From: Mesostigma viride
Taxonomy: Eukaryota; Streptophyta; Mesostigmatophyceae; Mesostigmatales; Mesostigmataceae
Length of the DNA: 64,000 nucleotides
Direction of reading: 5' to 3'
NCBI GenBank assembly: GCA_009746045.1
Contig: RPFO01002021.1
Coordinates: 1 to 64,000, forward strand
This document shows positions 40,539 to 51,175 of the stretch, in pieces; the first letter of the stretch is position 1; each line of letters starts with the position of its first letter. The notes under the pieces were generated by a model. The model made no database searches and was not told the origin of the DNA. It saw only the letters and a list, made by a program, of their open reading frames with translations. The translations under genes and the position numbers were made by a program.

Positions 40539-41002
40539 TCGGATTTCTCTGAAAATAGTTTATTAAACAGCATGCGGGAAAGAAAGGGCCGCCACAACCT
40601 TGTGGCTGTACATGCAGAAAGGCTTGTTAGACGAATGGGGACGGCTTGTTGTTTACTGGGGAATCCTACTGGCAACTAGCTTTGCCTTTTGTAAGTCAGG
40701 CGCCGTTTGTTTGAACGGCCGGCCATGTGTTGAATGCTGACGGAAGTTGCGTCAAAAAGCTGTAATAAAATCTGATGTAACCAGCACTCACCAATTGATT
40801 GGTGTGCTGCTTGGTTGGGTAGTGTGTTCAGGGTTGCATTCGAAGAGTACACATGGCCTGACAGCTCAGACGTGTGACAGATGAGCTGGCTGGCTGAATT
40901 ATTAAATTGTCAGCGTTAGGATATTTCTGGTTTTGCCGTTTTCCATTTTGACGGTAGGCTTGATAAGCATGGTCGGCGGGTTGTGACCCGTAATTGTTTC
41001 TT
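40537..41002. repeat. Split direct repeat A2
   Basis: Second copy of A, 466 bp, overlapping B1 by the shared AA dinucleotide. Confidence 0.9.
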
Positions 41003-41020
41003 CCCACCCATCCCACCCTT

Positions 41021-41141
41021 GGGGGGCTCTTGCTCCTGCATGCGAGGGAGACGAGATGACTACTTAAACCTGCCTTTGGCAGGAGCTCTACTCATTGTTT
41101 TCAATCAAATGCTGGTTTTCTTGGGAGCTCAAGTGTCATAA
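41021..41141. repeat. Split direct repeat B2 (right end of the element)
   Basis: Matches B1 with one change (GGCAGGAGCTC versus GGCAGGGGCTC), ending GTGTCATAA. Separated from A2 by 18 unique C-rich bases. Confidence 0.9.
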
Positions 41142-42450
41142 AGACTCCTTGCCGAGTCATAGGATGATGTGAGTCCTTGTATACTAGTAAGAAAAGTCGT
41201 GTTTATTCCAGAGATAGGTGTGCATAAATTTCCATCCTATATTTTTCTCATCATGGACACCCATTTTTAAATTAAAAAATTGCATACTACACTGAAATGT
41301 TTGTAAGCTACCACAACCGAAAGGAAGCACTGCCAGCATTGGTTGCATTTTCTCTACTACTATGTTCTTTACTTGGTTATCTGCTCATTGATCTGCTCCT
41401 GGTTTATTGCTATAAATGTTGACTTTCTTTCTGCCTTCTGTTATGTCCAGGCCGATTTACTTAGGGTTCTTTATTGGACAAGTTGACCGTAACAATATAC
41501 TGTCGTCAGACTAGTAGAGTAATTAGCTACGTACCCTTTTCAATGGGTTGACCTACGTTGCAGTTTCGGGGTGCTTTTACTAGCATATGTTACGTAGGTC
41601 TGGGCCCGGCGCTGACTTGTAGCGCCGGTTTGCAAGGCGGAGCTAGCCAAGTGGTGGGCTGAGCCTTAGTTTAGGGCACTTTCCAGTGTGCGCCCATTCG
41701 TAGTTAGTTATTGATGGGATTCGACCCATTGGTCAGGGAATGCGTGGTTTGATCAATGGTGGGCTGAATGAGGGTCGTTCTGTGCACGCTGTGTGTATCA
41801 TTGGGTTTCCACCCTACGAGCACGACGGCCGGCATATAGTGGAATTTGTGGAGAGTGTTTGCTCTCTCTCGGTCTAATTGCTATGGCATAAAGTTTGACT
41901 CACGTCTACTTTCCGAGGGGGCCTTGCCCGCGGATTGGGATTTTACATGGGTCCTGGTTCTGGTTCATAAAAGCTGTGCACATGTCGGTATCATTATAAA
42001 GAACGTCTTGATATTCATAACGAGTATTCCATTCCAGCTAGGGCTGCGAGTTCTATTACAAGGCGACTTTCGTCCATGACAGTCAGTCATGGATTAGGTG
42101 TAGGTCTTTCTAGTTAGTCCGGTTCCACGGATGCTTTACCTGCTTTAGCAATTGAAAGAAACATGGCATGGTCGGTCACGGGGGGGGGCAGTTGGTACAG
42201 GGTTCAGCGGGGGGAAGCCCAGATCTAGCTCCTCGCCGGTGCGCTGGAGGAGGGAGAGGAGGGCATGCACAGAGCTGGAGGTGAGGGCGGGTGTAATTTT
42301 GCAAGTCGGCAGCCGATGAAAGGGAGAGCCCTCCCGGCTCACGGAGGCTCCGCCGGTGGCAGAAGTACTCGCATAGTGCAAGAAGCGAGCTAGGCCTCCG
42401 ACCCATAGAACACGTGCGTCAGGAGTTCTCGGGGGGACTGCCGAAAGAAG
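41142..42450. other. Intergenic stretch between the two mobile elements
   Basis: No gene supported. 41640-41735 has an A-box-like TAGCCAAGTGG and, 70 bases on, a T-arm-like ATGGGATTCGACCCAT, so it could be a degenerate tRNA-derived (SINE-like) sequence. 42140-42450 is GC-rich and open on the minus strand, but without recognised features. Confidence 0.4.
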
Positions 42451-42455
42451 CCTGG
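42451..42455. other. Target site duplication, left
   Basis: CCTGG directly before the LTR, matched by CCTGG at 56993-56997 directly after the other LTR. Five bases is the usual size for Ty3/gypsy integration. Confidence 0.9.
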
Positions 42456-42998
42456 TGTTACGCCTCGGGTATCTACCGCTACCTCTACCTCTACCTGGCC
42501 TGATGCTACCTAAACTAGTCAAGCCGCCTCTAGTTAAACCCCTAGCGAAAGACGAACGAGACGATCCAGATCTCAGTGCATTAACGTAAGTATTACTATA
42601 ATACGCCATAAGCCATTTACACAACCCGTTTACTCCAGGAATAGAGGAAGGAAACACAACTACACTGCCGTGACCCAAGCCTATATGTGTTAATTCATTT
42701 AACACACGCCGAGTGCACACACGAGGGGTAGAACGTGCATAAATGTTCACCAACGGTCCAACACACTCGGGCCGACCTGGCCCTCGCCTACAGATGCACG
42801 CTGGTCCACTACATTCTACCAAAGGATCAGGACCACTAATAAAGTACGCGGCGCGGCGCCCAAAGGCACCCAATGTACCACAGTACTGTTACGAGGACAA
42901 TAGTGTCCCGGTAGGAACTACACGTAAACCTAGGGACAACCGAGGCAAAAGACCTAATTTACGTCCGTAACTACGACGAATTGTTACGCGACGTAACA
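42456..42998 (-). repeat. 3' LTR of the Ty3/gypsy element
   Basis: 543 bp. The 7-base inverted ends TGTTACG/CGTAACA are the expected TG...CA LTR ends. Nearly identical to 56450-56992. Confidence 0.95.
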
Positions 42999-43010
42999 CC
43001 TCCCCCCCCA
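42999..43010 (-). other. Polypurine tract
   Basis: On the element strand, TGGGGGGGGAGG lies directly upstream of the 3' LTR, where plus-strand synthesis is primed in LTR retrotransposons. Confidence 0.75.
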
Positions 43011-43330
43011 CAAAGGTAGGGAGCCCTCTCCCTACGCACAGGGAGGAAAACAAGGGGTAGGAAACCTAATGCACCCAGCACACACCAACACAATCGGCAG
43101 GCCATCCAAGATACAAGGCACCAACGTATTAACTCGGTCTCCACCACCACGCCGGGAGGTGTAGGGTTAGCCAGCACCAAGCCTGGTGGTAGGTTCCCCT
43201 AACTGCCTGGAACAAAGTCCTTGCCGGGGGGGAACGGCACTGGGCAGGACACACAGAGTAAACAAATCAGTACCAAGGACCAAGAACGACCAGTCAACTG
43301 GCCAGAACGTGAGGGCGACTCTATATACCG

Positions 43331-43513
43331 GAGGGACAACACCCTCAGGTCGGGCCTAAGGCCCTCTATCTAATGGCCATCCGTCTGGTAAGTACCACGG
43401 GAGGCCAGCAGGACATCCAGGGGAGGGACAACACCCTCAGGTCGGGCCTAAGGCCCTCTATCTAATGGCCATCCGTCTGGTAAGTACCACGGGAGGCCAG
43501 CAGGACATCCAGG
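43331..43513. repeat. 92-bp tandem duplication at the end of the extra ORF
   Basis: The block starting GAGGGACAACACCCTCAGG at 43331 recurs at 43423, apparently unchanged. The copies span the last codons and stop (43462) of the downstream ORF, so part of the coding end is repeated in the 3' untranslated part. Confidence 0.9.
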
Positions 43514-45182
43514 TACGCCTGGTAGTGAGCCACATCCTCAGCATTGTCGTGCCTATCTACAGTGAGGAAAACATCGGCCCACACGCCGTCAGGAAAAAGA
43601 CCCAGGAAGGCCCAGTAATACCTATGCTGCGTAAGAACGACCTGGCCCCGGGCCCAGTCCAGGAAACCACAGGCAAAGAGGCGTAGGAAAGGCTCTACCG
43701 CGATCAGGCAGAGAGCCCGCAGGAGCAGGCGATGGTACCGGATCCGAGGGCGCATACCCGTCGGGAAAAACAGATCTACCAGGGGCTCCACGTTGGACGG
43801 CCACAACCGGATATGCCGAATCTCACGGGAGCGCCACCGACGGGCACACTGTCGCGACCCGAACGTCTCGAGGTAGTCGCTGGCCCGGGGAGGAGGATGA
43901 CCACGGGAGTCCAGACCCTGGCCCGGGATGGGCGCTGGACGACGGGCATCCCACTCTAGGATGGGCTGAAGGACCGTGCTGTACGTGGCACCCGGCACCG
44001 CAGGAAACTCTACCGTAAGGGCATCTGAGGCCATAATGCCCAGAGGCGGAGGGTAAGCCCACTGGAACCCGCCGTAGGTGTCCAAGTCGTTGTGACGCCT
44101 AGCCCAGCGATACAGGACTCGCCGAACCAGGATCTCACCCTGGAACACCGGATCAGCTAAAATAACCATATCGAAAGGAGGCCGATCAGTCTCAACTGGT
44201 AGGCCACGGTCCCGCGGCGCCCGACACACCTGGGAGAACCCGTAGGACATGGGCAAAATGGCAAGCTCGGCGGAGGCGCGCGGCAGGTCACACTGGCGGC
44301 AGGCGAGCGCAGACATACCGTACCCAAAGACAGGCGTGTCGCGCGACTCCGGAGTCGCATGCACCACAGAAGGGGCCCGATCCCGATCGCCCTCTGACAA
44401 CTCCCGAAGGGAATCAGCAGCGCGGGTGGCGCGAGGATCAGAGCCACTGGACCGGACAACCGCAGCCAAAGACCGCGGGGCCGAAGGGACAGGGGCCGAA
44501 GAAGGGGTAGGAACCGGCACAGCTAGACGCAGACGGCGCCGGTACAACAGGGGGCCGCGTCGGACCCGATGCCGCAGGGGGTCGCGACGGCCCCGCCTCC
44601 GCAACTGGCGCGCCGGTCTCTGGTGGCGGAGCACCACCAGGCCACATGTTGAAAACAGGGCCCGTGGGGACAGGCAATCCGGCATACGACTGGTTACCGT
44701 CTAAGCTCCAGTCAGGCACCGGAATCCTCTGCGGAGGACCGCCCTCCCAAAGTCTGGGAAGACCGCCCGGGTCGCTGAAGAAACCCCGCGAGGGCGGCGC
44801 TGACGCGGTGGGCGGCCCGGACGCGACGGCGACGGGCGCGGCTGCTGGGACAGCGGACTCGCGCCGAGGCGCAGGTAAGTCAGTAGCAGGCGCCGAGGTA
44901 GCCGAAGGCGTAGGAGCCGCAGCAACAGAGGAAACCGCAGCCACCGAGGGCTCGCGCGGCACAGACGGACCCGTAGACGTCGAGGCGACCGAAGGGGAAG
45001 GGGGCACAGCTACAGCAGACACCCCACCTGGCGTGGCTGGAGCGTGCGCCTGGGCCGCCATGAAGGCCCCGAAGGCCGCCGTCAGGGACTGGATCTGCGC
45101 CTGCATTGCAGAAACTGTCGCCGAAAGAGGATCAGGCTCACGATCAGAGCCCAAAGGGGTAGGCTCCACCGATGCGCGCAGG
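43462..45182 (-). pseudogene. Extra 3' coding block of the retrotransposon, distal part (function unknown, frameshifted)
   Basis: Two overlapping minus-strand frames make one likely coding region. The first (to about 44438) has a short heptad-like stretch, SAMQAQIQSLTAAFGAFMAA, followed by a long Ala/Pro/Ser-rich part. The second (44685-43462) continues Pro-rich and then becomes a folded-looking, Trp/Arg/Leu-rich part (VRRVLYRWARRHNDLDTYGG, WAFLGLFPDGVWADVF) ending GTYQTDGH. A one-base shift near 44500-44560 would join them. Upstream it is cut by the nested element. It lies after integrase, where some LTR elements carry an additional ORF. I recognise no family and no transmembrane or envelope-like feature. 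Confidence 0.55.
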
Positions 45183-48100
45183 CACAACGGTACGAGCCGC
45201 GCCAAAATCTGCCCTCGTAAGCGGTACCCGAAAAGTGGCGCCAAATGCGATTTTTGGTGTGCGCGTGCACGAAATTGACCGAATTCCGGGCGACAGGCAT
45301 GGCGGTCTGGCAGGCCATGCTGAGCGTGTATAAAGGCACTATCAAGGCTGAAATTTTACGATTTTCCTCCTAGGGTGTTATTCGATCCACCACTGTTTTT
45401 TTTTCGCCATAAAATTTGAGGAATCGAACAGCATGTTGCGTCATTCATAGGTGGGTGCCTGAATGGTCGCAGATTTTCTCTCGACCCCACCTGACCGCAG
45501 CAAAAAATTTTCCCGATGAAGTGCGCCCTAAGATCGGGGTTTCGATCACAAACGACGCATTTTTTAATTCTAAAGACTTTGACCGAACGACTTTCTTCAT
45601 TACCGCTGCAATTCTTTTTTCCTGAGCTACCGCATATTTCCGACCAATTTCAAGGCTGCCTCAGGCTTGGCAGACCCATACTTCGTATATATCTGCGTTT
45701 GCCCGAACTTCATGTTTAATGCAGGCTTTGTGGACTCTAAAGACGCCCACGATGTTGGGGCTTTTATCAGCCTCTGGACATGCACAAACTGCGGTCAGCA
45801 GGTGAATGCCGGAACGACTTTCTGCGGCGGGGTGTGCGAAACAGACATCAAGCGCAAGGCAGACATGGATACCTCCGAGCGGTATGTTCCCATACTCATA
45901 TCTAGGGGCGAATTCACTCCTTGTTGAAGCCCTGACCTTGTCACGGATGAATAATTTACCAGTTCCCCATCTCCGGGGTTTCTCTTTTGGTCATCTTCTT
46001 ATCTTACGAGAAGTGCGTCATGAATCGTATAGCGAGCTACGGTTTCATGGCGAGCCTTTTCTTCACATCAGCGACGTACAGGTTACCTTAGAGGCTAGGG
46101 ATGTCAAGGAATTCCTCACACGGATATTAGGAAGGTTGCATGATGGATTGCGGGCAAGATATTACGGGCTGGCTGGCAGCCTTGCAGCGCTATTGCCGCC
46201 GATGGCAATTATTTGCAGGCAGGGCTATGGATCACCAAGCTGTTGCTTCGCTCTAGTTCTACATGCTGCAATTTATTGGCATTGTGCTCACGGCAAGTAA
46301 TGTTGCATGACATGGTTGACCACGAAGATTGATGGAAAACCCAGAAGCAATTGGTGGCTTTCTTGGATGCTTGATGGCTTCACGTACATGCTTGTGAGTC
46401 CATAACACCCACTGCATACGTGCCCACCATCTCTAAGCTGAAAGCATCTGCCTTCAACAAGCATCTTAAGACATGCATGCATATGAGAACTGTCATGGTT
46501 TGTGGAGAGGGTGGCATATTGCGTGGGAGCAGAGAGAGGACAGTGGCCGGGCTAGGCCAGCTACCTGTGCTGCCACACGGCCGGGCGGCAAACACTGATG
46601 CACAAGCTGCCTTGCACGCCAGCACCCAAGCTGCCTTACACGCCAGCACCCAAGCTGCCTTCACACCCCTGAATGATGAGCAGAGGGCATCCTGGACTGC
46701 CGCATCCATGCAGTTCATGCAGTTCAGGCTGTGCGTGCTTGCCAAGGGCACGGGTGGATGAGCCAATGGCGGGCTATTATTACGCACGCTGCAACCAGCG
46801 CCAATGAAGCAACCCAAGCCTGCCCTCCTGATAGGTATGTGTGTTTTGTTTTCTCATGTCGTGTGCACAACCAGCCATCCTTTATTTCCCTATGATGCAT
46901 GTTTGCGGAATTCTGGCAGCCTGGCACATGGCCAAACTCCTCAATGTCAGGGGTGCGAGGGGTTGTTTGTCAAGAGGATAGACACACGCACATGCTCAAC
47001 AACTCTTGCTCCAATGCCACTGCCACTTACCTAGAAACTCGGGCACAACCACGCATGATCGCTAAGCTGCTAGCCAGAATCGCAGTCCTCACCAAAGTGA
47101 GGGATGGGGCACCAGCTAGTTTGACAGTCTGGCTGAGGACGTGCAGGAGTTGAATGACATTGCTGAAGCAAGTAGTCTTGGATGGCTTGGAGAAACATGG
47201 TGAAGCATGCAAGGGCATGCATCTCATGCTGACAAGGGCCAGAGCAAGAGCATGAGCACAAGGCACGTGCCTGTGAAGAGGCCATTGGCCTTGCACTATC
47301 TGTTGAAGAAACTGTTGTATGGTGGCCAAGCGGCTCACCGGGGTTGTGCAGTGGCTTCTTCATGCTAGGTATGATGGCGGCCAAGTGCAGTCCTTTGGTG
47401 GCACATTTCAAGCCGGCAACCTCGAGGTAGCAACTGAGCAGTGTATGAGCTGTCCGGCTATGCACCACAGCGCTGGCTGAGGAGATCTAGTCCAACTTGG
47501 AAGCTGCATTGCCAGCAACGTGAACCCCTATAACAGAGACAGGGACATGGGGACATCCATGGTGATGCAGAGGACCATGTGTGGCAACCTTAGTCAGGCG
47601 GGCCGGTTGCCAAGGGACGTGCTGCTACCGAATCAAGGCGCACAAAACACATCGCAGCCATGCCGACGGCCAAGATGCCTGGCATGATTAGATTATTACA
47701 TTGCCAAGCTGAGTTTGCGACTACCGTGCATGCTGTGGGTTTGAACTGATCATGCTAGCGAACGTGACAGCTGGCAGTTCTTATGTCTAACAAGCCCCTA
47801 CTTGAAAAATTATTGCCTGAGCATGGCCATATGCACATATGTACAGCCATGTCTAGCCACTGTTCATATTCATATATCTTTGTCTATGTGTCACAAAAGT
47901 TGTGTTATATTATCTGTGCAAGGTCTGAACAGTTAGCAACACAGTTGGTGGGAGTTGGTCATACCGTTACAAAAGAATTTTGCATCCAAGGTTGAGTGAT
48001 TGGCTGGAAACTGGCAGGTGTTGCATGGACCAGTGAACCCAAGGACACTTGATGGACCTGAAGTTTTGTGCAATGTCTGAAATGATGATGATTAACATGC

Positions 48101-48857
48101 GCGCTTGTTTTCAGCCTCAACTGAGCACATCTGGCATGGGAAACTGCAAGAAATGTGGCGGAAATGCAAAAAACGCACATTTTTGCTCACATTTGGTAGC
48201 GAGCTGTCAATGAATGAAGTACAACGGACCTGAATTTTTGTGCAATGTCTACAATTATGATATTTAATATGCTTGCAAGTTTACAGCCCCAACTGAGCAC
48301 ATCTTATATGAAAACTGTCATGAAATGTGTCTAAAAAACGCGAAAAACGCACATTTTTGCTAGCATTTGGTGGCATTTTGTTACCAAATACAGTACGATG
48401 GACCTGATTTTTTGTGCCATGTCTACATTTATGACGTGCAATGTGATTGCAAATTTCCAGCCTCGACTGAACACATATTCTATGGAAACTGCAATGAGAT
48501 GTGGTGAAACAGTGCGTTTTTGCTAGCATTTGGTGGCAGTTTGTCACCAAATGAGGTCAGATGACCATGGGACCTGGTGCACAGTTGGTAGACATGAGCA
48601 TTAGCCTACCTGCAAATAGCCAGGCCAGGAGCTCTTTATTTGCATACTAAATGGTATTTGTTTATATTAAAATCTGGAAAGTTGCTAAAAATAGACATGC
48701 CAAAAATAGACCAACCGATGTCGGAAAATTCTGGAAAGTCAAATTCCTTCTACTGGTGTCCTGGACATGCTGCCTACCAATATCTAGCAAGTTTTGGACT
48801 CAATTTGCTCCATGTAGGGCTTATAAGGGCATTTTTTGGCACTTTCATACCGTTGTG
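45183..48857. mobile_element. Nested DNA-transposon-like insertion with terminal inverted repeats, non-autonomous
   Basis: The left end, CACAACGGTACGAG...GCCAAAATCTGCCCTCGTAAGC, and the reverse complement of the right end, CACAACGGTATGAA...GCCAAAAAATGCCCTTATAAGC, align over about 40 bases. GG lies just outside both ends (possible 2-bp duplication). CACAA ends, subterminal repeats of the same CGGTAC...GCGCCAAA motif at 45222 and short target duplication are compatible with the CACTA/EnSpm superfamily, but other TIR families are possible. The interior differs in composition from the GC-rich surroundings and has no transposase-like ORF. Confidence 0.65.
48050..48560. repeat. Diverged tandem repeats of about 178 bp in the nested element
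   Basis: Three copies sharing GATGGACCTGA, TTTTGTGCAATGTCT, CAGCC(T/C)CAACTGA and ACGCACATTTTTGCT. They are well diverged, so older than the intron arrays. Confidence 0.75.
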
Positions 48858-49469
48858 GGACCGACCTCGGTGAAGACGGGACAGGGGAAGGAGCCGACAC
48901 TGAGCCGAGGAGGACGCCGCAGGGGAGGCCGAATACTCAGGAGTGTACTGTGCCTCGACTGGCGCGTCCGTAGGAGTAGGGTCGCCCAATACTACGCCCG
49001 CTGTCTGGTCCGCGATCTCCATGAACTCTACTGCCCGTAGAAGGTCGCAGGGGTTCTCATCTACTTCTGCATCACCCTCGCCCGGGAGCCAGGGGAACAC
49101 ATCCCGTAGGCAAGAGCGGCCCACAGGGGTAGAAAGGTAGGAAAACACCCGGGGGCACTGAAGGACCGCGGCTATCTGTCCCAAGGCTGGACAGCGGGAG
49201 CCACATCCTAACAGACAATGCCCGGCATCGTCGAACCCATGCAGAACTAGCTGGTGCGGATCATCAGGGGATGGGCCGAACCACGCGACCCCAAAGAGAG
49301 CAGCCCTGACTAAAGCCGCATGATTGGCCTGGAGGGCAGGCTGCACGATGCCACCCGGATGACTGGACCGTGACACCCAGCGGCCCGGAAGGGCCTCGAA
49401 GTAGAACTCTGGATCCGGTGGCGGAGGGGAAGGTGGCCGGCTCTCCGGCGGAGGGGTAGGATCAGCCAT
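48858..49469 (-). pseudogene. Extra 3' coding block of the retrotransposon, proximal part
   Basis: Begins with ATG at 49469: MADPTPPPESRPPSPPPPDP, then FYFEALPGRWVSRSSHPGG, LVLHGFDDAGHCLLGCG, VFSYLSTPVGRSCLRDVF and an acidic stretch. Starts about 80 bases after the end of the chromodomain ORF, so it is a separate cistron or read-through product. Interrupted by the nested element, with its other part probably at 43462-45182; the frame also appears to shift near 48910. No known family recognised. Confidence 0.55.
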
Positions 49470-49545
49470 GATGGCTGCGGAGGGGAGGGGACAACCAACC
49501 AACCACCAATAACAGAAATACGATAAGGGAGGGGCAGGTTGCCAA

Positions 49546-50127
49546 CTAGAGCTGGTGTAGGGTTTTGTATTCCTGCAACAAACGACTACAACCATCTAAC
49601 TCACTCTCCGTGTACCATACTTTATCTACCTCACTACGAGCATACATCCATTTCACTTTATACTGACGCTGGGTACCGCGGCCCTTTTTGATATCTCTAT
49701 GGGCCACGATGCTCTCTACTTCGTCTTCTACCTCCCCAGTGTCAGGGTTATGCTCTAATAAAGGGGCAGGCGCTAGCTCTCTACCAGCGAACGTGCTAGG
49801 GTGGTACAGTTTCAGCTGGCTTCTATGGAAGGTGTTAGAATGTGTCTGCCAAGAGGTAGGGATATCGACTTTATATAAGAAATTTCCTACTCTAGACAAC
49901 ACACGGAAGGGTCCTAAGAAGGCGGGCCTAAGTTTGACCTTAAGTTCTGCTTCAAACTTGTGAGCAAAACGGCCAACACGGGGGCCTTCTACTAATACTA
50001 GATCTCCTATATCTATCTCAGGTGCTCTTCTATCTAAGGAGGCACGCAACCTAGCAAGGTACTTAGACTGAGCTTTTTGGTACCCTGAGATCGCGTGGTC
50101 ATGTGCAGTTTTCATTCTATCTAGCAA
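49546..50127 (-). CDS. Integrase C-terminus and chromodomain of pol
   Basis: 193 codons from an internal Met; the real start is further upstream in pol. DIGDLVLVEGPRVGRFAHKF and LRPAFLGPFRVLSRVGNFLY form the GPY/F module found after the integrase core of gypsy elements. At about residues 135-190, VESIVAHRDIKKGRG, QYKVKWMYARSE, VWYTESELDG and LLQEYKTL follow the chromodomain layout (E-V-E-x-I, Y-x-VKW, x-W-E, L-x-x-Y). Chromodomains in these elements are known to steer integration to modified chromatin. The stop lies at 49546. Confidence 0.85.
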   Translation of the reverse strand: MLDRMKTAHDHAISGYQKAQSKYLARLRASLDRRAPEIDIGDLVLVEGPRVGRFAHKFEAELKVKLRPAFLGPFRVLSRVGNFLYKVDIPTSWQTHSNTFHRSQLKLYHPSTFAGRELAPAPLLEHNPDTGEVEDEVESIVAHRDIKKGRGTQRQYKVKWMYARSEVDKVWYTESELDGCSRLLQEYKTLHQL

Positions 50128-50281
50128 GGACTGTACGCCTTCTACAGTATCCGGGACACATCATCCTTGTCCCGTAGAGGACTAGCTAAGAGAGAGGTAG
50201 GGGTAAGAGGCTGTCTACCAGTATCTAGGAAGAAGGGCGTATATCCATGCGCAGCCTGGGGGCAATTGTTGAGGGAGAACT

Positions 50282-50870
50282 CTACCAAACATAAATAATC
50301 CTCCCAATCACTTCCCGAGCATAGTGCCTAAGCGCTTCTTCCACTACCCTATTAAGACGCTCTACTAAATGAGAGGAGGAGGAGTGGTAGGCAGTACCGT
50401 AGGTAACCTTGGTACCGATGGCAGCGAAAAACTGCTGCCAAAAATCTGAGGTAAATAACTTATCTTTATCACTAATAAACTGCCTACTCAAACCATGATA
50501 TCTGTATACATTATTAAGGTATAGGCGTGCGCAATCACGTGCGGTGAGTTCTAAAGGACACGGCACGAGATGGCACATACGAGTAAAACGATCTATGAAC
50601 ACAAGGATCTGGGCATTACCTCTATCATTCTTTCTAAAAGGTCCTACAAAATCCATCATGATAGAATCCCACGGCATGATGGGATCAGGCAAGGTCCTAG
50701 GTTCTGCTATCTGTCCTACGTTATTGGGTTTCATCTCCTGGCAAGATTGACAAGTTCTAACATACTCATCTACATCCTTAAAAGGGAAGGCCAGTAATAA
50801 GAGCGGGCTACTAGGTCCCGTACCCGTTTACCACCCTGATGAGCAGCTAAGTCATGCAACTCAAAGAGCA
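50282..50870 (-). CDS. Integrase zinc finger and DDE core of pol
   Basis: HHCC finger from the LHDLAAHQGGKRVRDL and RTCQSCQEMKPNNVGQ segments (about 50870-50700), then the core: MPWDSIMMDFVGPF (first Asp), LSRQFISDKDKLFTSDFW (second Asp), SSSHLVERLNRVVEEAL (Glu). This is the DDE triad of retroviral-type integrases. The frame ends at 50282, about 150 bases before the next open segment, so pol is interrupted here too. Confidence 0.85.
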
Positions 50871-51175
50871 AGGAGGAGCGACAGATAGGAGGGACATACA
50901 GGCGCCATTGAGGGGGAGAATCTGCTATCTGCACATATAAAAACCCACCTACAAATTTACAAGGGTGCTTGCCTAATTGTTGGGGATGGCAGCAATGGCA
51001 GCTAATGCTTCCGGCTCAGTGGCCGTAAATCTACTAATAAGGCGTTCAAGATCAGAGGTAGGCATCGCTACAGAGGTATCCAGAACAGGTTTAAAGAGAT
51101 CTCCTACCGCCTTGCCAAAGAGAAGGGGAGGTCCTAGAGGGACTATGTTTTCATAAGACTTTCCTGACCTAGTCG

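Larger units (their letters stand above)
39002..41141. mobile_element. PAT/TOC1-like DIRS-group element, non-autonomous, with split direct repeats
   Basis: Layout A1 (39002-39467) - internal (39468-40417) - B1 (40418-40538) - A2 (40537-41002) - 18 bp - B2 (41021-41141). A1 and A2 are both 466 bp with one difference noticed; B1 and B2 are about 121 bp with one difference. This A1-internal-B1-A2-B2 order is the split-direct-repeat layout of PAT elements and Chlamydomonas TOC1, which move by a tyrosine recombinase and show no target duplication; none is seen here. The 950-bp internal part encodes no reverse transcriptase or recombinase, so the copy would depend on another element. Orientation relative to a master element is not known. 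Confidence 0.8.

Noticed and set aside
42145-42873. A 242-codon minus-strand ORF across the left LTR border.
   Set aside because: Its first two thirds are LTR sequence also present in the other LTR, where the ORF continues differently; it arises by chance fusion at the insertion site.
45667-46300. ORFs in the nested element (for example 45806-46300) as a transposase.
   Set aside because: No DDE-type motifs or zinc-binding pattern sufficient for a call; the element is treated as non-autonomous.
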